NCBI RefSeq assembly: GCF_003726035.1
Contig: NZ_QICD01000011.1
Location: 16,464 to 80,463, forward strand
Origin: Paraeggerthella hongkongensis
GTDB lineage: Bacteria; Actinomycetota; Coriobacteriia; Coriobacteriales; Eggerthellaceae
Direction of reading: 5' to 3'
Length of the DNA stretch: 64,000 bases
Positions 17,036-26,449 of the stretch are shown here, one piece after another. How positions within the stretch are numbered: position 1 is the stretch's first letter; every line of letters begins with the position of its first letter. The notes beneath the pieces are model-generated. The model did not search any database. It was not told where the DNA came from and worked only from the letters and a program-made list of their open reading frames with translations. Position numbers and translations under genes: made by a program.

Positions 17036-17485
17036 ATGGCCGAGGACACCGAAAAGGTGGTTGATCTCAACAGCGCGTACCGCCACAAGGTGGACGCTAA
17101 GGGCCGCATGTCGCTTCCTGCATCGTTTCGCAAGGTGCTTTCGACGGATTTGGTGGTAACCCGCAACCCGAAGGACGAATGCCTCTACGTGTTCGAGCCC
17201 GATGCGTTCAACGCATGGGTGGCCGGCGTGTTCGAGGACAAGTTCGAGAAGTTCGACCGCACGAACGATCTCCACGTGCGTCTGCGCCGCAAGCTCAAGT
17301 CTCGTGCAGCCGACGTGTCCGTTGACGCGTCCGGTCGCATCATGCTCTCGAGCGAACAACGCGCGGCTGTCGGCATCGACAAGGACGTCGTCGTGCTGGG
17401 CAACACGGGCTACTTCGAAATCTGGGACGCAAAGCGCTACGACCAAAACGACGAGGATACCGACCTCGGTCTTCTGTTCGACTGA
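17036..17485 (+). CDS. mraZ: Transcriptional regulator MraZ
   Basis: The first gene of the division and cell-wall cluster. MraZ forms ring oligomers that bind tandem TGGGN boxes and repress the cluster. The 149-residue protein has the two expected AbrB-like motifs: HKVDAKGRMSLPASFRKVL (about 17-35) and VSVDASGRIMLSSEQRAAVGI (about 95-115). It has a good GGAAGGA site and matching operator repeats in its own promoter. rsmH follows closely. Confidence 0.95.
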   Translation: MAEDTEKVVDLNSAYRHKVDAKGRMSLPASFRKVLSTDLVVTRNPKDECLYVFEPDAFNAWVAGVFEDKFEKFDRTNDLHVRLRRKLKSRAADVSVDASGRIMLSSEQRAAVGIDKDVVVLGNTGYFEIWDAKRYDQNDEDTDLGLLFD

Positions 17486-17503
17486 TTGTAAGGCGTGAGC
17501 GAA

Positions 17504-18460
17504 ATGATAAACGAATATCGGCATACCCCTGTTCTGCTCGCCGAGTGCCTCGAATACTCGAACCTCAAACCACAGCATACATTCGTGGACGCAACACTCG
17601 GCGGTGCAGGGCATTCCCTCGAAGCGGCCAAGCTCATCGGGAGCGCGGGTACGCTCATCGGCATCGATCAAGACGAAGTGGCGCTTGCCGCTGCTCGTCA
17701 AAAACTCGGGACGTTGCCTGATGATGTACGCCCGCGCCTCGAATTAGTGCGCGGCAACTTCGGTGATATGGACGACGCGCTTCTCAGCGTGGAAGTGCCC
17801 GGGGTCGACGCGTTTTTGTTCGACCTCGGCGTATCGTCGGTCCAGATCGACACGCCGTCTCGAGGCTTCTCCTTCAAGGAGAACGGCCCTCTTGATATGC
17901 GGATGGATCCGGGGAAACAAACCCTAACCGCAGCAGAGATCATCAACACCTACAACGCAGCAGATCTCACTCGGATCATCCGTACGTACTCTGACGAGAA
18001 GTGGGCCAGTCGCATAGCCGACTTCGTGGTCCGCGAGCGTCAGAACGGGCCCATCGAGACAAGCGCGCAGCTGGTCGACGTCATCAAGGCTGCCATCCCG
18101 GCATCGGCGCGCCGAGCGGGAGGGCATCCGGCGAAGCGCACGTTCCAAGCCCTTCGCATCGAAGTGAACGGCGAGCTCGACGTGCTCAAGCGCGGACTGG
18201 ACGCGGCCATACGCTGGCTGAATCCCGGGGGCAGGCTGGTGGTCATCAGCTACCACTCGCTTGAAGATCGCATCGTGAAGGACACGTTCCAATCCTTCGC
18301 CCGTCGATGCACCTGCCCGCCCGACCTTCCGGTCTGCGTGTGCGGGAAAGAGCCGATACTCGACATAGTAACGCGTAAGCCGGTCCTACCGACCGCTGAA
18401 GAAATAGAGCGCAATCCGCGCGCTCGCAGTGCAAAGCTGCGCATCGCGCAGAAGCGCTGA
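17504..18460 (+). CDS. rsmH: 16S rRNA (cytosine-1402-N4)-methyltransferase RsmH
   Basis: Methylates the N4 position of C1402 in 16S rRNA with S-adenosylmethionine. The 318-residue protein shows HTPVLLAECLEY at the N-terminus, the SAM-binding DATLGGAGHS, IGIDQDEVA, the conserved DLGVSS, RGFSF and MRMDP block, and the C-terminal ISYHSLEDRIVK. I chose the ATG at 17504 because AAGG lies 10 bases upstream. A GTG three codons earlier is in frame but too close to that site. Confidence 0.95.
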   Translation: MINEYRHTPVLLAECLEYSNLKPQHTFVDATLGGAGHSLEAAKLIGSAGTLIGIDQDEVALAAARQKLGTLPDDVRPRLELVRGNFGDMDDALLSVEVPGVDAFLFDLGVSSVQIDTPSRGFSFKENGPLDMRMDPGKQTLTAAEIINTYNAADLTRIIRTYSDEKWASRIADFVVRERQNGPIETSAQLVDVIKAAIPASARRAGGHPAKRTFQALRIEVNGELDVLKRGLDAAIRWLNPGGRLVVISYHSLEDRIVKDTFQSFARRCTCPPDLPVCVCGKEPILDIVTRKPVLPTAEEIERNPRARSAKLRIAQKR

Positions 18461-18525
18461 ACGACGAAAACCGCAGAACGTACACCACCCGAACAGGCAG
18501 CTAAAACGAAGAAAGGGGGTTGGGC

Positions 18526-18990
18526 ATGAGCGCAGCACCGGCGTATTCCTATTATCCTGAGCGCGTACCCGAGCATGAGCGCAGGGCTCGCATCAGCGTG
18601 GTTCCGGGCCGCGGCACGCGCACGCAGCCCGCTTCCCCTCCTTCCAATGTCGTGTTCTTGGCGAAGGCCGTCGCCGTCGTTTTGGTGGTGGCCGCGCTGA
18701 TTGCGTTCGTGCGCATCGGGCTTATGTCCGCTACGGTTTCCACCACCATGAGCTCCACGCAGCTTTCCAGCCAGATCAGCGACGCCCGCTCCTCGGGCGC
18801 TGCGCTCGAGGTGTCCCAAAGCGCGCTGTCCAATCCCACGAAGGTAAAGCAGCAGGCGGGCAAGCTGGGCATGGCCGCTCCTGAGGCCACTGGCGTGATC
18901 GAGCTGGGTAAAGACGTCGTTGCTACCGACGAATCCGGCGCCCTGTCGCTTTCGAAGAGCATTGCCATAGCCGCCGGCGCCGGAGCGTAA
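18526..18990 (+). CDS. ftsL: FtsL-like cell division protein
   Basis: A 154-residue bitopic protein in the exact cluster position of ftsL. It has a basic Pro/Arg-rich cytosolic tail (residues 1-45), one membrane helix (VVFLAKAVAVVLVVAALIAF, about 46-65), then a helical extracellular segment with an LSSQISDARSSGAALEVSQS heptad-like pattern and the 'NPTKVKQQAGKLGM' ending seen in FtsL/DivIC-type proteins. Sequence identity in this family is always low, so position and topology carry the call. It would bridge FtsI/FtsW with FtsQ. The AAAGGGGG site supports the ATG at 18526. Confidence 0.8.
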   Translation: MSAAPAYSYYPERVPEHERRARISVVPGRGTRTQPASPPSNVVFLAKAVAVVLVVAALIAFVRIGLMSATVSTTMSSTQLSSQISDARSSGAALEVSQSALSNPTKVKQQAGKLGMAAPEATGVIELGKDVVATDESGALSLSKSIAIAAGAGA

Positions 18991-18994
18991 AACC

Positions 18995-20899
18995 GTGGCT
19001 GATAGACCTCACATGCCGCGAGGCGAGCGCTCCGCTCGCGGTCGCGGAAGCTCCCGCTCGTCTGCGCGTCCTCCGAAGCCCCACGGTTCGCGCGGCTCCC
19101 GCGGCTCTCGTGGCGCGCGTCCTTCGCCTACGGGCGGGCGCGGTTCGTTCGCCGACGTTGGAGCCGATTCCAATCGCGTGTTCCTTCCTATTCTGGTGTT
19201 TGCCGTAATCGCGGCGCTCTTCTTGTTGCGCCTGGTGTTCTTGCAGGTGGTCGATGCGCCGCGCATGGCGGCCGAAGCGGAGAACGCGCGCATGAGCTAC
19301 GACTGGATCGAGCCGCGCCGCGGAACCATCTACGATCGCAACGGCGTGGTGCTTGCCACGTCCGTCGAATCCACCACCATCTACGTGGACCCCACCGAAG
19401 TGGACGACGCGAACGCCACGGCGCAGACGCTCGTCGACGTGCTGGGCGGGCAGAAGTCCGACTATCTGGCGGCTATCACGGTTTCGGGGACGCGTTACTC
19501 CGTCATCAAGGAGAAGGCCGACGTCGAAGTGGGCGAGCAGGTGCGCGCGCGCGTGAGCGAGGTCACGAAGAAGGACGCTGCGTACGAAGGCAAGGACCTG
19601 GGCATTCGCTATAAAACGCTGTGGAAGCGCGAGTATCCCAACGGCCAGGTGGGCGGCCAGGTGGTAGGCGTGTGCAAGCTCGACACGGAGATCGAGAACA
19701 ACCGCGAGTACTACGAGGGCGTTTCGGGCTTGGAGCTGTACTACAACGGTATCCTGTCCGGCGAACCCGGGTACACGCGCGAGGAGCGCAGTCCCGACGG
19801 CACGCCGATTCCGGGCGGCACGCGGGACTCGAAAGCCGCCGTGGACGGCCAGGACATCATCATATCGATCGACATCGAGCTGCAGCAGTACGTCGAAGAG
19901 CGCCTTACGGCCGACGAGAAGGGCATCACGGCGAACGGCGGCAGCGCTATCGTGATGGACGGCGGCACGGGCGAGATCTACGCCGCCGCGTCGCTTCCGC
20001 TGCTCAACCCCGCCGATCGTACGGAAATGAAGCCGGACGCTCCGCAACTCAAGTGCGTGACCGACCTGTTCGAGCCGGGCTCCATCTTCAAATCGGTGTC
20101 GGCCATGGCCATTTTGGAGGCGGGCACCATGACGCCCGACAGCGAGCTGTTCTGCCCGGCCTACATCGAAGCTGACGGGTTCGTCATCTCGGACGCGCAC
20201 GAGCGCGGCGATGCGACGTTCACGTTGCGCCAGATCATGGACCAGTCGTCGAACGTCGGCATATCGCTGGCCACCGAGAAGACGGGCTTCCAGAACCTGT
20301 ACAACAAGATCAACGAGTACAACCTGCACACCAAGACGGGCGTGGACTATCCGGGCGAGGGGGAGGCCGGCACCGATTACCTGGGCGCCCTGAAGCCGTT
20401 CGACCAGTGGAGCAAGGTCACCGGCTACAACGTCAGCTTCGGCCAGGGCATGTCGCTCACGCCGCTGCAGATCACTCGATGGTACGGCGCGCTTGTGAAC
20501 GACGGCGTGGAGTGCACGCCTCACTTCCTGCTCTCGAAGCCCCAAAGCGGCGAGACGCCCGAATACGCCACCGAACAGGTTATCGAGAACAAAGCGGCCA
20601 TCACGGACCTGACCAGCATGCTCAAATCCGTAGTGTCGGACGGCACCGGCAAGAAGGCCGCTATCGAAGGGTTCAACGTGGCGGGCAAAACCTCCACGGC
20701 CGAGATTTACGACGAGGTGAACGGCGGGTATCGAAAAGGCGTGTACAACCTGGCCTTCACCGGTTTTTTGGCCGACTCGTCAAGCCAATTGGTTTGTTTT
20801 GTGGGTGCCAACGAGGTTCCCACCGACGGTGTGGTCACGCCAATTTTTAAGGATATAATGGCAACAGCCATCGACCGATTCAACATATATCCGGAGTGA
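18995..20899 (+). CDS. ftsI: Class B penicillin-binding protein, septal transpeptidase FtsI/PBP3
   Basis: Cross-links septal peptidoglycan. The 634-residue protein starts at GTG 18995; an ATG six codons later is an alternative. A Gly/Arg/Ser-rich basic cytosolic tail (1-60) precedes one membrane anchor (VFLPILVFAVIAALFLLRLVF, about 63-83). The dimerisation domain follows, with the RGTIYDRNG motif. The transpeptidase motifs are complete: SIFK (Ser363 nucleophile, Lys366), SSN (418-420) and KTS (565-567). There is no PASTA domain. It is four bases from ftsL, so they are co-translated. Confidence 0.93.
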   Translation: MADRPHMPRGERSARGRGSSRSSARPPKPHGSRGSRGSRGARPSPTGGRGSFADVGADSNRVFLPILVFAVIAALFLLRLVFLQVVDAPRMAAEAENARMSYDWIEPRRGTIYDRNGVVLATSVESTTIYVDPTEVDDANATAQTLVDVLGGQKSDYLAAITVSGTRYSVIKEKADVEVGEQVRARVSEVTKKDAAYEGKDLGIRYKTLWKREYPNGQVGGQVVGVCKLDTEIENNREYYEGVSGLELYYNGILSGEPGYTREERSPDGTPIPGGTRDSKAAVDGQDIIISIDIELQQYVEERLTADEKGITANGGSAIVMDGGTGEIYAAASLPLLNPADRTEMKPDAPQLKCVTDLFEPGSIFKSVSAMAILEAGTMTPDSELFCPAYIEADGFVISDAHERGDATFTLRQIMDQSSNVGISLATEKTGFQNLYNKINEYNLHTKTGVDYPGEGEAGTDYLGALKPFDQWSKVTGYNVSFGQGMSLTPLQITRWYGALVNDGVECTPHFLLSKPQSGETPEYATEQVIENKAAITDLTSMLKSVVSDGTGKKAAIEGFNVAGKTSTAEIYDEVNGGYRKGVYNLAFTGFLADSSSQLVCFVGANEVPTDGVVTPIFKDIMATAIDRFNIYPE

Positions 20900-20906
20900 G
20901 GAAGCT

Positions 20907-22406
20907 ATGGGCAAGACCTGTACCGAACTGTTCGCGGGCATAGACTGCACCATTATCGGCAACGCTGACGACGTGGCGGAGGGCATCGCCTATCGCAGCG
21001 ACCGGGTTCAGCCGGGCGACGCGTTCTTCTGCATCGTCGGCTTCACGACGGACGGCCATTCCTTTGCGCAAGACGCCATCGATCGCGGTGCGAAGGTGCT
21101 GGTCGTCGAGCGGAAAGTGTACTTGGCCGACGCGACTGACGTCACGGAGGTCGTGGTGAAGGACACGCGCAAGGCCATGGCCGTTGCGGCGGCGAACTTC
21201 TACGACCATCCTTCCAAGGACCTGTCGCTGGTGGGCATCACCGGCACGAACGGCAAGACCACCACCACCTACCTGGTGGAGCATATCGCGAAGGTGGCCG
21301 GCAAGCGCACGGGCGTCATCGGAACCGTGGGCGTTCGCATGGGCGGCGTGAACGAGAAATCCGCGCATACCACGCCCGAATCGCCTGATTTGCAGCAGCT
21401 GTTCGCGCGCATGCGCGACGAGCGTTGCGACACGGTGGCCATGGAGGTCAGCTCGCACGCGCTCGATCTGGAGCGCACGTGGGGCACGACCTTCGCCGTC
21501 ACGGCGTTTTCCAACCTGACGCAGGACCACCTGGACTACCACCATACGTTCGAGGCGTACTTCGAAGCGAAGGCGCGCCTGTTCTCGAAGGACTACCCCG
21601 CGCGCCGCGTTATCTGCATCGACGACAAGTGGGGCAAGGAGCTTCTGCGCCGCTGCTCGGTGGCCGAGGACAACGTGGTGACCACCGGCTTCGACCCGTC
21701 CGCTCAGATCCATCCGGTGGACGTGCAGTACGCGCCCACGCACACCACCGTCACGCTCGACGTGCGCGGCAGCCGTTTGACGTTCGACTACCCTCTGGTG
21801 GGCAAGTTCAACGTGGAGAACGTCATGTGCGCGTTCGGCGTCGGGCTTCAGCTGGGATTCTCGGCTGACGTGATCGTGGAGGCCCTTGAAGAGGCCCCGC
21901 AGATTCCCGGCCGCCTGGAGCGCGTGGACGCGGAGCATACCGGCGACGTGTCGGTGTTCGTCGACTACGCCCACACGCCCGATGCGCTGGAGAAGGCGCT
22001 CGGATCCATCATGGCGCTCACGCCGGGCCGCACTATCTGCGTGTTCGGCTGCGGCGGCGATCGCGACGCCAGCAAGCGGCCCATCATGGGACGCGCGGCT
22101 CTTGCGGCCGATTTCGCCGTAGTGACTTCGGACAACCCGCGCACGGAAGACCCCAACGCCATCATCGAGGACATCGTAAGCGGCATGGGCGCGGGCCTGG
22201 ATCGCTTCGACGTGGAACCCGACCGCCGCGCGGCCATCGCTCGCGCGCTGCAAATTGCGAAGCCCGGCGATTCGGTGCTGGTGGCAGGCAAGGGACACGA
22301 GGACTACCAGCTGGTGGGCGATCAGGTGCTTTCGTTCGACGACCGCGTGGTAGCCGCCGAAGAACTGGAACGCGCCTTTGGCCCTGGCTCTGGATCGCAG
22401 GAGTAG
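20907..22406 (+). CDS. murE: UDP-MurNAc-L-Ala-D-Glu:meso-diaminopimelate ligase
   Basis: Adds the third stem-peptide residue in the cytoplasm. The 499-residue Mur ligase has the ATP loop GITGTNGKTTTTYLVEH, the carbamylated-Lys region and the substrate signature DNPRTEDP. The Arg in DNPR is typical of enzymes that use meso-diaminopimelate rather than lysine, so the wall is predicted to be of meso-DAP type. GTGAGGAAG supports the ATG. It lies seven bases downstream of ftsI. Confidence 0.95.
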   Translation: MGKTCTELFAGIDCTIIGNADDVAEGIAYRSDRVQPGDAFFCIVGFTTDGHSFAQDAIDRGAKVLVVERKVYLADATDVTEVVVKDTRKAMAVAAANFYDHPSKDLSLVGITGTNGKTTTTYLVEHIAKVAGKRTGVIGTVGVRMGGVNEKSAHTTPESPDLQQLFARMRDERCDTVAMEVSSHALDLERTWGTTFAVTAFSNLTQDHLDYHHTFEAYFEAKARLFSKDYPARRVICIDDKWGKELLRRCSVAEDNVVTTGFDPSAQIHPVDVQYAPTHTTVTLDVRGSRLTFDYPLVGKFNVENVMCAFGVGLQLGFSADVIVEALEEAPQIPGRLERVDAEHTGDVSVFVDYAHTPDALEKALGSIMALTPGRTICVFGCGGDRDASKRPIMGRAALAADFAVVTSDNPRTEDPNAIIEDIVSGMGAGLDRFDVEPDRRAAIARALQIAKPGDSVLVAGKGHEDYQLVGDQVLSFDDRVVAAEELERAFGPGSGSQE

Positions 22407-22409
22407 CGC

Positions 22410-23894
22410 ATGCGCTTGAACCTCAAACAGATAGCCGCCTGCACGGGCGGCTCCTTTTCGGTAGAGCCGCTTGATGCGTGCGTTATCGCTACGGGCTTGA
22501 CGTGGGATTCCCGTGACGTGAAGCCGGGCGACGTGTACCTGGCTTTGCCGGGCGAGCGCGTGGACGGCCATGATTTCGTGGCCGCGGCCTTGCGCGCAGG
22601 AGCTGTGTGCGCGCTCGTGATGCAGCCGATCGATCCGTCCGTGCAGATGCTCGCGCGCGAGCTGGGCGCTGCCGTGATCGAGGTGCCGGACACCGCGCAT
22701 GCCGTGACCGACCTAGCGCGCGAGTGGCGCGGCCACCTGAAGGGCCGCATTATCGCGCTGACCGGCTCTACGGGCAAGACCACGACCAAGAACCTGGTGC
22801 GCGACGTGCTCGCCGCGTCCCACACGGTGGTGGCGACCGCCGGCAATCAGAACAACGAGCTGGGAGTTCCCAAGACCCTGCTGAACGCCCAGCCGGAAAC
22901 CCAGGCCGTGGTCGTGGAGATGGGCATGCGCGGCTTGGGCCAGCTTGCCGACCTGTGCGATTTCGTGCGCCCTGATTGGGGCATCGTGGTGAACGTGGGC
23001 GAAAGCCACATCGAACTGCTGGGAAACCGCCAGAACATCGCGCGCGCCAAAGCCGAGTTGCTGTGCGCCCTGCCCGAGGGCACGGGCCGCGCGTTCGTGA
23101 ACGCCGACGACGACTTCGCCTCGTACGTGCGCGATCACGCATGCCTTGACAAACGCCGGGTGGACACGGTGCTGTTCGACGGATCGTTGCAGGCGGCCGA
23201 CCGTCGCGCGGCCTTCTCCGAGCAGGATCGCGCGAACGCGTCCGTGTGGGCCGAGCGGATCGAGCTTGACGACCAAGGTCGCCCTTGTTTCATGCTGCAC
23301 GCGTGCGGTTTCGCCGAGGACGGCGCGCACGAGGCGGTTGCGTGCTCGCTCAACCTGCGCGGGTTGCACAACGTGTCCAACGCCTGCGTCGCCGCGGCGG
23401 TGGGGCGTTCGTTCGGCATGAGCCTGCACGATGTTGCGGGCGCGCTTGCCAAGGCCGAGCCCGAGGCGGGAAGGCAGGAAGTGATCGAGGCGCGCGGCGG
23501 TTTCACCGTGGTGAACGACGCGTACAACGCGAATCCGGATTCCATGCGAGCGTCGTTGTCGACGTTCTGCTCGCTGAACGTTTCCGGCAAGCGCATCGCC
23601 GTGCTGGGAGACATGGGAGAGCTGGGCGACTACGCGTTGGCATGCCATGCCGGCATCGGGCGCTTGGCTGCAGGTCTGCCCCTTGATCGACTGGTGTGCG
23701 TGGGCGAATTGGCGCAGGTCATAGCCGATGCTGCGGAAGAGTCCGGCATGGAGCCCGGACGCATCGTGCGCGCGGCGGCGTTGTCTGAGGTTTTGGATTG
23801 TTTGGACGATTGCGTAGAGCCCGGCGATGCCGTGCTGGTGAAGGCATCTCACTTCATGGGTCTCGAACGCGTAGTCAAAGGACTGGTTAATTAA
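22410..23894 (+). CDS. murF: UDP-MurNAc-tripeptide:D-Ala-D-Ala ligase
   Basis: Completes the UDP-MurNAc-pentapeptide. The 494-residue Mur ligase shows an N-terminal nucleotide domain (SRDVKPGDVYLALPGERVDGHDF), the ATP loop ALTGSTGKTTTKNLVRD (about 110), NNELGVPKTLL, and the C-terminal VVNDAYNANPDSMRASL. An insertion of about 25 residues near 250 (DGSLQAADRRAAFSEQDR) adds slightly to the usual ~450 length. The start follows murE by three bases. Confidence 0.95.
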   Translation: MRLNLKQIAACTGGSFSVEPLDACVIATGLTWDSRDVKPGDVYLALPGERVDGHDFVAAALRAGAVCALVMQPIDPSVQMLARELGAAVIEVPDTAHAVTDLAREWRGHLKGRIIALTGSTGKTTTKNLVRDVLAASHTVVATAGNQNNELGVPKTLLNAQPETQAVVVEMGMRGLGQLADLCDFVRPDWGIVVNVGESHIELLGNRQNIARAKAELLCALPEGTGRAFVNADDDFASYVRDHACLDKRRVDTVLFDGSLQAADRRAAFSEQDRANASVWAERIELDDQGRPCFMLHACGFAEDGAHEAVACSLNLRGLHNVSNACVAAAVGRSFGMSLHDVAGALAKAEPEAGRQEVIEARGGFTVVNDAYNANPDSMRASLSTFCSLNVSGKRIAVLGDMGELGDYALACHAGIGRLAAGLPLDRLVCVGELAQVIADAAEESGMEPGRIVRAAALSEVLDCLDDCVEPGDAVLVKASHFMGLERVVKGLVN

Positions 23895-23895
23895 T

Positions 23896-24942
23896 ATGTT
23901 CACTATTTTCGCTCAATACCCGACGTTTCTCGTGTTCTTGGCCATCGTGTTGGCCATTGCGTTCACCATCGTGCTGATGCCGGCATGGATCAAGCTTTTG
24001 AAGTCGAGCCATATCGGGCAGCAGGTGCGTGCGGACGGGCCTGAAAGCCATCTGGTCAAGCAGGGCACGCCCACCATGGGCGGCGTCGTCATGCTGGTGG
24101 CCGTTGTGGCGGTTGCTCTGCTGGTGGGCAAGCCCACGGCCGAGACGTTCGCGCTTGTGGGCGCTACCGTCCTGACCGGCGCGTTGGGGCTTATCGATGA
24201 CGCGTCGAAGGTGGTCAAGGAGCGTTCACTGGGCTTGACCCCGAAGGCCAAGCTGGTGGGCCAGTTCCTTATCGCTACGGTGTTCTGCCTGGTTGCGGTG
24301 AACTGGCTGCACGTTGCCCCCACGGTTGAGATTCCGTTTATCTACACGTTCGACCTGGGCGTTCTGACCACGGTCGTGCCCGTTGGGGACGGTGTCGCCA
24401 TCCCTTGGCTGTACCTGGCGTTCGTGGACATCCTGCTGGTGGGCCTGTGCAACGCGGTGAACCTCACCGACGGGTTGGACGGCCTGGCGGCGGGAACGGT
24501 CATGATCGTCATGATCGTCATGGCGGCCATCGCGTACCGCTCCGACATGCTCGAGCCCGCCATCTTCGGTGCGGCGCTTGCGGGCGCGTGCATCGGCTTT
24601 CTGTGGTTCAACTCCTTTCCGGCCGACATCTTCATGGGCGACACGGGTTCGCTTGCTCTGGGCATGTCGCTTGGGTGCCTTGCGGTTCTCACCAAGTCCG
24701 AGTTTATCGTGCTCATCATCGGCGGCCTGTTCGTTGCCGAGGCGCTGTCGGTCATGATCCAGGTGCTGTACTACAAGAAAACGAAGAAGCGCATCTTCCT
24801 GATGGCTCCGTTGCACCACCATTTCGAGAAGAAGGGCTGGAGCGAAACGAAGGTGGTCGTGCGATTCTGGATCATCTCCGGCGTTCTGGCTGCAACGGGC
24901 TTCTCCCTGTACTTCGCCGAGACGCTCATGGCGGTGGCGTAG
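23896..24942 (+). CDS. mraY: Phospho-MurNAc-pentapeptide transferase (lipid I synthase)
   Basis: Transfers phospho-MurNAc-pentapeptide to undecaprenyl phosphate at the inner membrane face. The 348-residue protein has about 10 membrane helices. Diagnostic loops are present: GTPTMGG, LGLIDDASKVV (Asp-Asp for Mg), VNLTDGLDGLAAG, and MAPLHHHFEKKGWSE with the family His triad. It starts right after the murF stop and ends three bases before murD. Confidence 0.97.
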   Translation: MFTIFAQYPTFLVFLAIVLAIAFTIVLMPAWIKLLKSSHIGQQVRADGPESHLVKQGTPTMGGVVMLVAVVAVALLVGKPTAETFALVGATVLTGALGLIDDASKVVKERSLGLTPKAKLVGQFLIATVFCLVAVNWLHVAPTVEIPFIYTFDLGVLTTVVPVGDGVAIPWLYLAFVDILLVGLCNAVNLTDGLDGLAAGTVMIVMIVMAAIAYRSDMLEPAIFGAALAGACIGFLWFNSFPADIFMGDTGSLALGMSLGCLAVLTKSEFIVLIIGGLFVAEALSVMIQVLYYKKTKKRIFLMAPLHHHFEKKGWSETKVVVRFWIISGVLAATGFSLYFAETLMAVA

Positions 24943-24945
24943 TTT

Positions 24946-26439
24946 ATGGAGGATCGCGTGTACAGATCGCATTGCAAGCGCGCGCCGGAGAACTTGGGGC
25001 GCGTGCTCGTTTTGGGGCTCGGCAAAAGCGGGCGAGCAGTAGCCGATTACCTGGTTGCCGCGGGCAAGCGCATCGAAAGCCTGACCGTAGCGGCGGGCGC
25101 CCGCACGGCAAGTGCCGAGGATGCTGCGGCTTCGCTTGCTTCGGCGGGCGCCGAAGTGCTGTTCGATCTCGATCGCATCGAGGGCGCGTTCGATCTCTGC
25201 ATAGCAAGCCCTGGCATCCCCGAAGGGTCTTTGCTGTACCGCAGCGCTGCTCAGTGCAGCGCCGAGATCATCGGCGAGGTGGAGTTTGCCTGGCGCGAGA
25301 GCGCAGCCGACAGCCGTTGGGTGGCCATTACGGGCACGAACGGCAAGACCACGGTCACGGCCCTTGTCGCGCACCTGCTTCGCGTCGCCGGCATGAACGC
25401 GAAGGCCGTCGGCAACATAGGCGATACATGCTTGGAGGCCGTGGCGGGTGGCAACACCGACGTGTACGTGGCCGAGGTCTCGTCGTACCAGCTTGCGTCC
25501 ACCGTCCGGTTCGCGCCGCAGGTGGCCGTGCTGCTCAACATCACGCCCGACCATCTGCATTGGCACGGCTCCTTGGAGGCGTACCGCGATGCAAAGCTGA
25601 AGATCCTCTCGAATCTTGCTACCGTTCCGGAATCGGTTGCCGTACTGGATGCCACGAACGATGTCGTCCGGGCCGAGGTACGTCGTCTGCGTGCGCTGGA
25701 GCCTGCGCAGCGCGGGTTCTCGTACGTGCCGCTGGGCACGGGCGCGGGCGTGCGCGGCGACATGCGCGCGGCGTGCGGGAGCGAGAACGCGGCGTTTCTG
25801 GGTCCTGACGGGTGGCTTCACGTGGCCGAAGGCACGTGCGATCGCGCCCTGGTTCCTGCCGAGTCCTTGCTCATCAAAGGCGAGCACAACGTTTCGAACG
25901 CCCTCGCCGCAGCGACGGCGGCGCTCGCGCTGGGCGCGGACGAGGCGAGCGTGGCCGCGGGCTTGCGCACGTTTGCACCGCTTGAGCATCGCGTCGAGCC
26001 GTGCGGAAGCGTGTGCGGCGCGGCATGCTACAACGATTCCAAGGCTACGAACGTCGACGCCACGCTCAAGGCGCTAGCGGCGTTTCCCGAGGCGCGTCCG
26101 ATCGTTCTTCTGGGCGGCGACGACAAAGGCACCGACCTGGCTCCTCTGGTTGCCGCCGCGCACGAGCATGCGCGCGCGGCGGTGTGCTTCGGTGCGGCGG
26201 GCGCTCGGTTCGCCGATGCTTTCGCGGCTGCATCGTCTGAAGCCCCTGCCGGTTTCCCGCTGCTGCGTGCCGACGGTTTGGAAGCTGCGTTGGACGAAGC
26301 ACTCGCCGTCGCGCATGCGGGCGACGTGGTGCTGCTGTCTCCGGCGTGCGCGTCGTTCGATGAGTTCGGCTCGTTCGAGGAACGCGGCCGCGCATTCAAA
26401 AGCTTGGTAGCCGCTCGCGCAACGGCGCTGGGCGCATAG
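24946..26439 (+). CDS. murD: UDP-MurNAc-L-Ala:D-Glu ligase
   Basis: Adds D-glutamate to UDP-MurNAc-L-Ala. The 497-residue protein has an N-terminal nucleotide-binding fold (GRVLVLGLGKSGRAVADYL), the ATP loop AITGTNGKTTVTALVAHLL, and the C-terminal SPACASFDEFGSFEERGRAFKSLV block that is specific for MurD. It is somewhat longer than the E. coli enzyme (438). The extra length sits around residues 235-275, a low-similarity stretch. It is in operon with mraY and ftsW. Confidence 0.95.
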   Translation: MEDRVYRSHCKRAPENLGRVLVLGLGKSGRAVADYLVAAGKRIESLTVAAGARTASAEDAAASLASAGAEVLFDLDRIEGAFDLCIASPGIPEGSLLYRSAAQCSAEIIGEVEFAWRESAADSRWVAITGTNGKTTVTALVAHLLRVAGMNAKAVGNIGDTCLEAVAGGNTDVYVAEVSSYQLASTVRFAPQVAVLLNITPDHLHWHGSLEAYRDAKLKILSNLATVPESVAVLDATNDVVRAEVRRLRALEPAQRGFSYVPLGTGAGVRGDMRAACGSENAAFLGPDGWLHVAEGTCDRALVPAESLLIKGEHNVSNALAAATAALALGADEASVAAGLRTFAPLEHRVEPCGSVCGAACYNDSKATNVDATLKALAAFPEARPIVLLGGDDKGTDLAPLVAAAHEHARAAVCFGAAGARFADAFAAASSEAPAGFPLLRADGLEAALDEALAVAHAGDVVLLSPACASFDEFGSFEERGRAFKSLVAARATALGA

Positions 26440-26449
26440 CGGGTTGGCT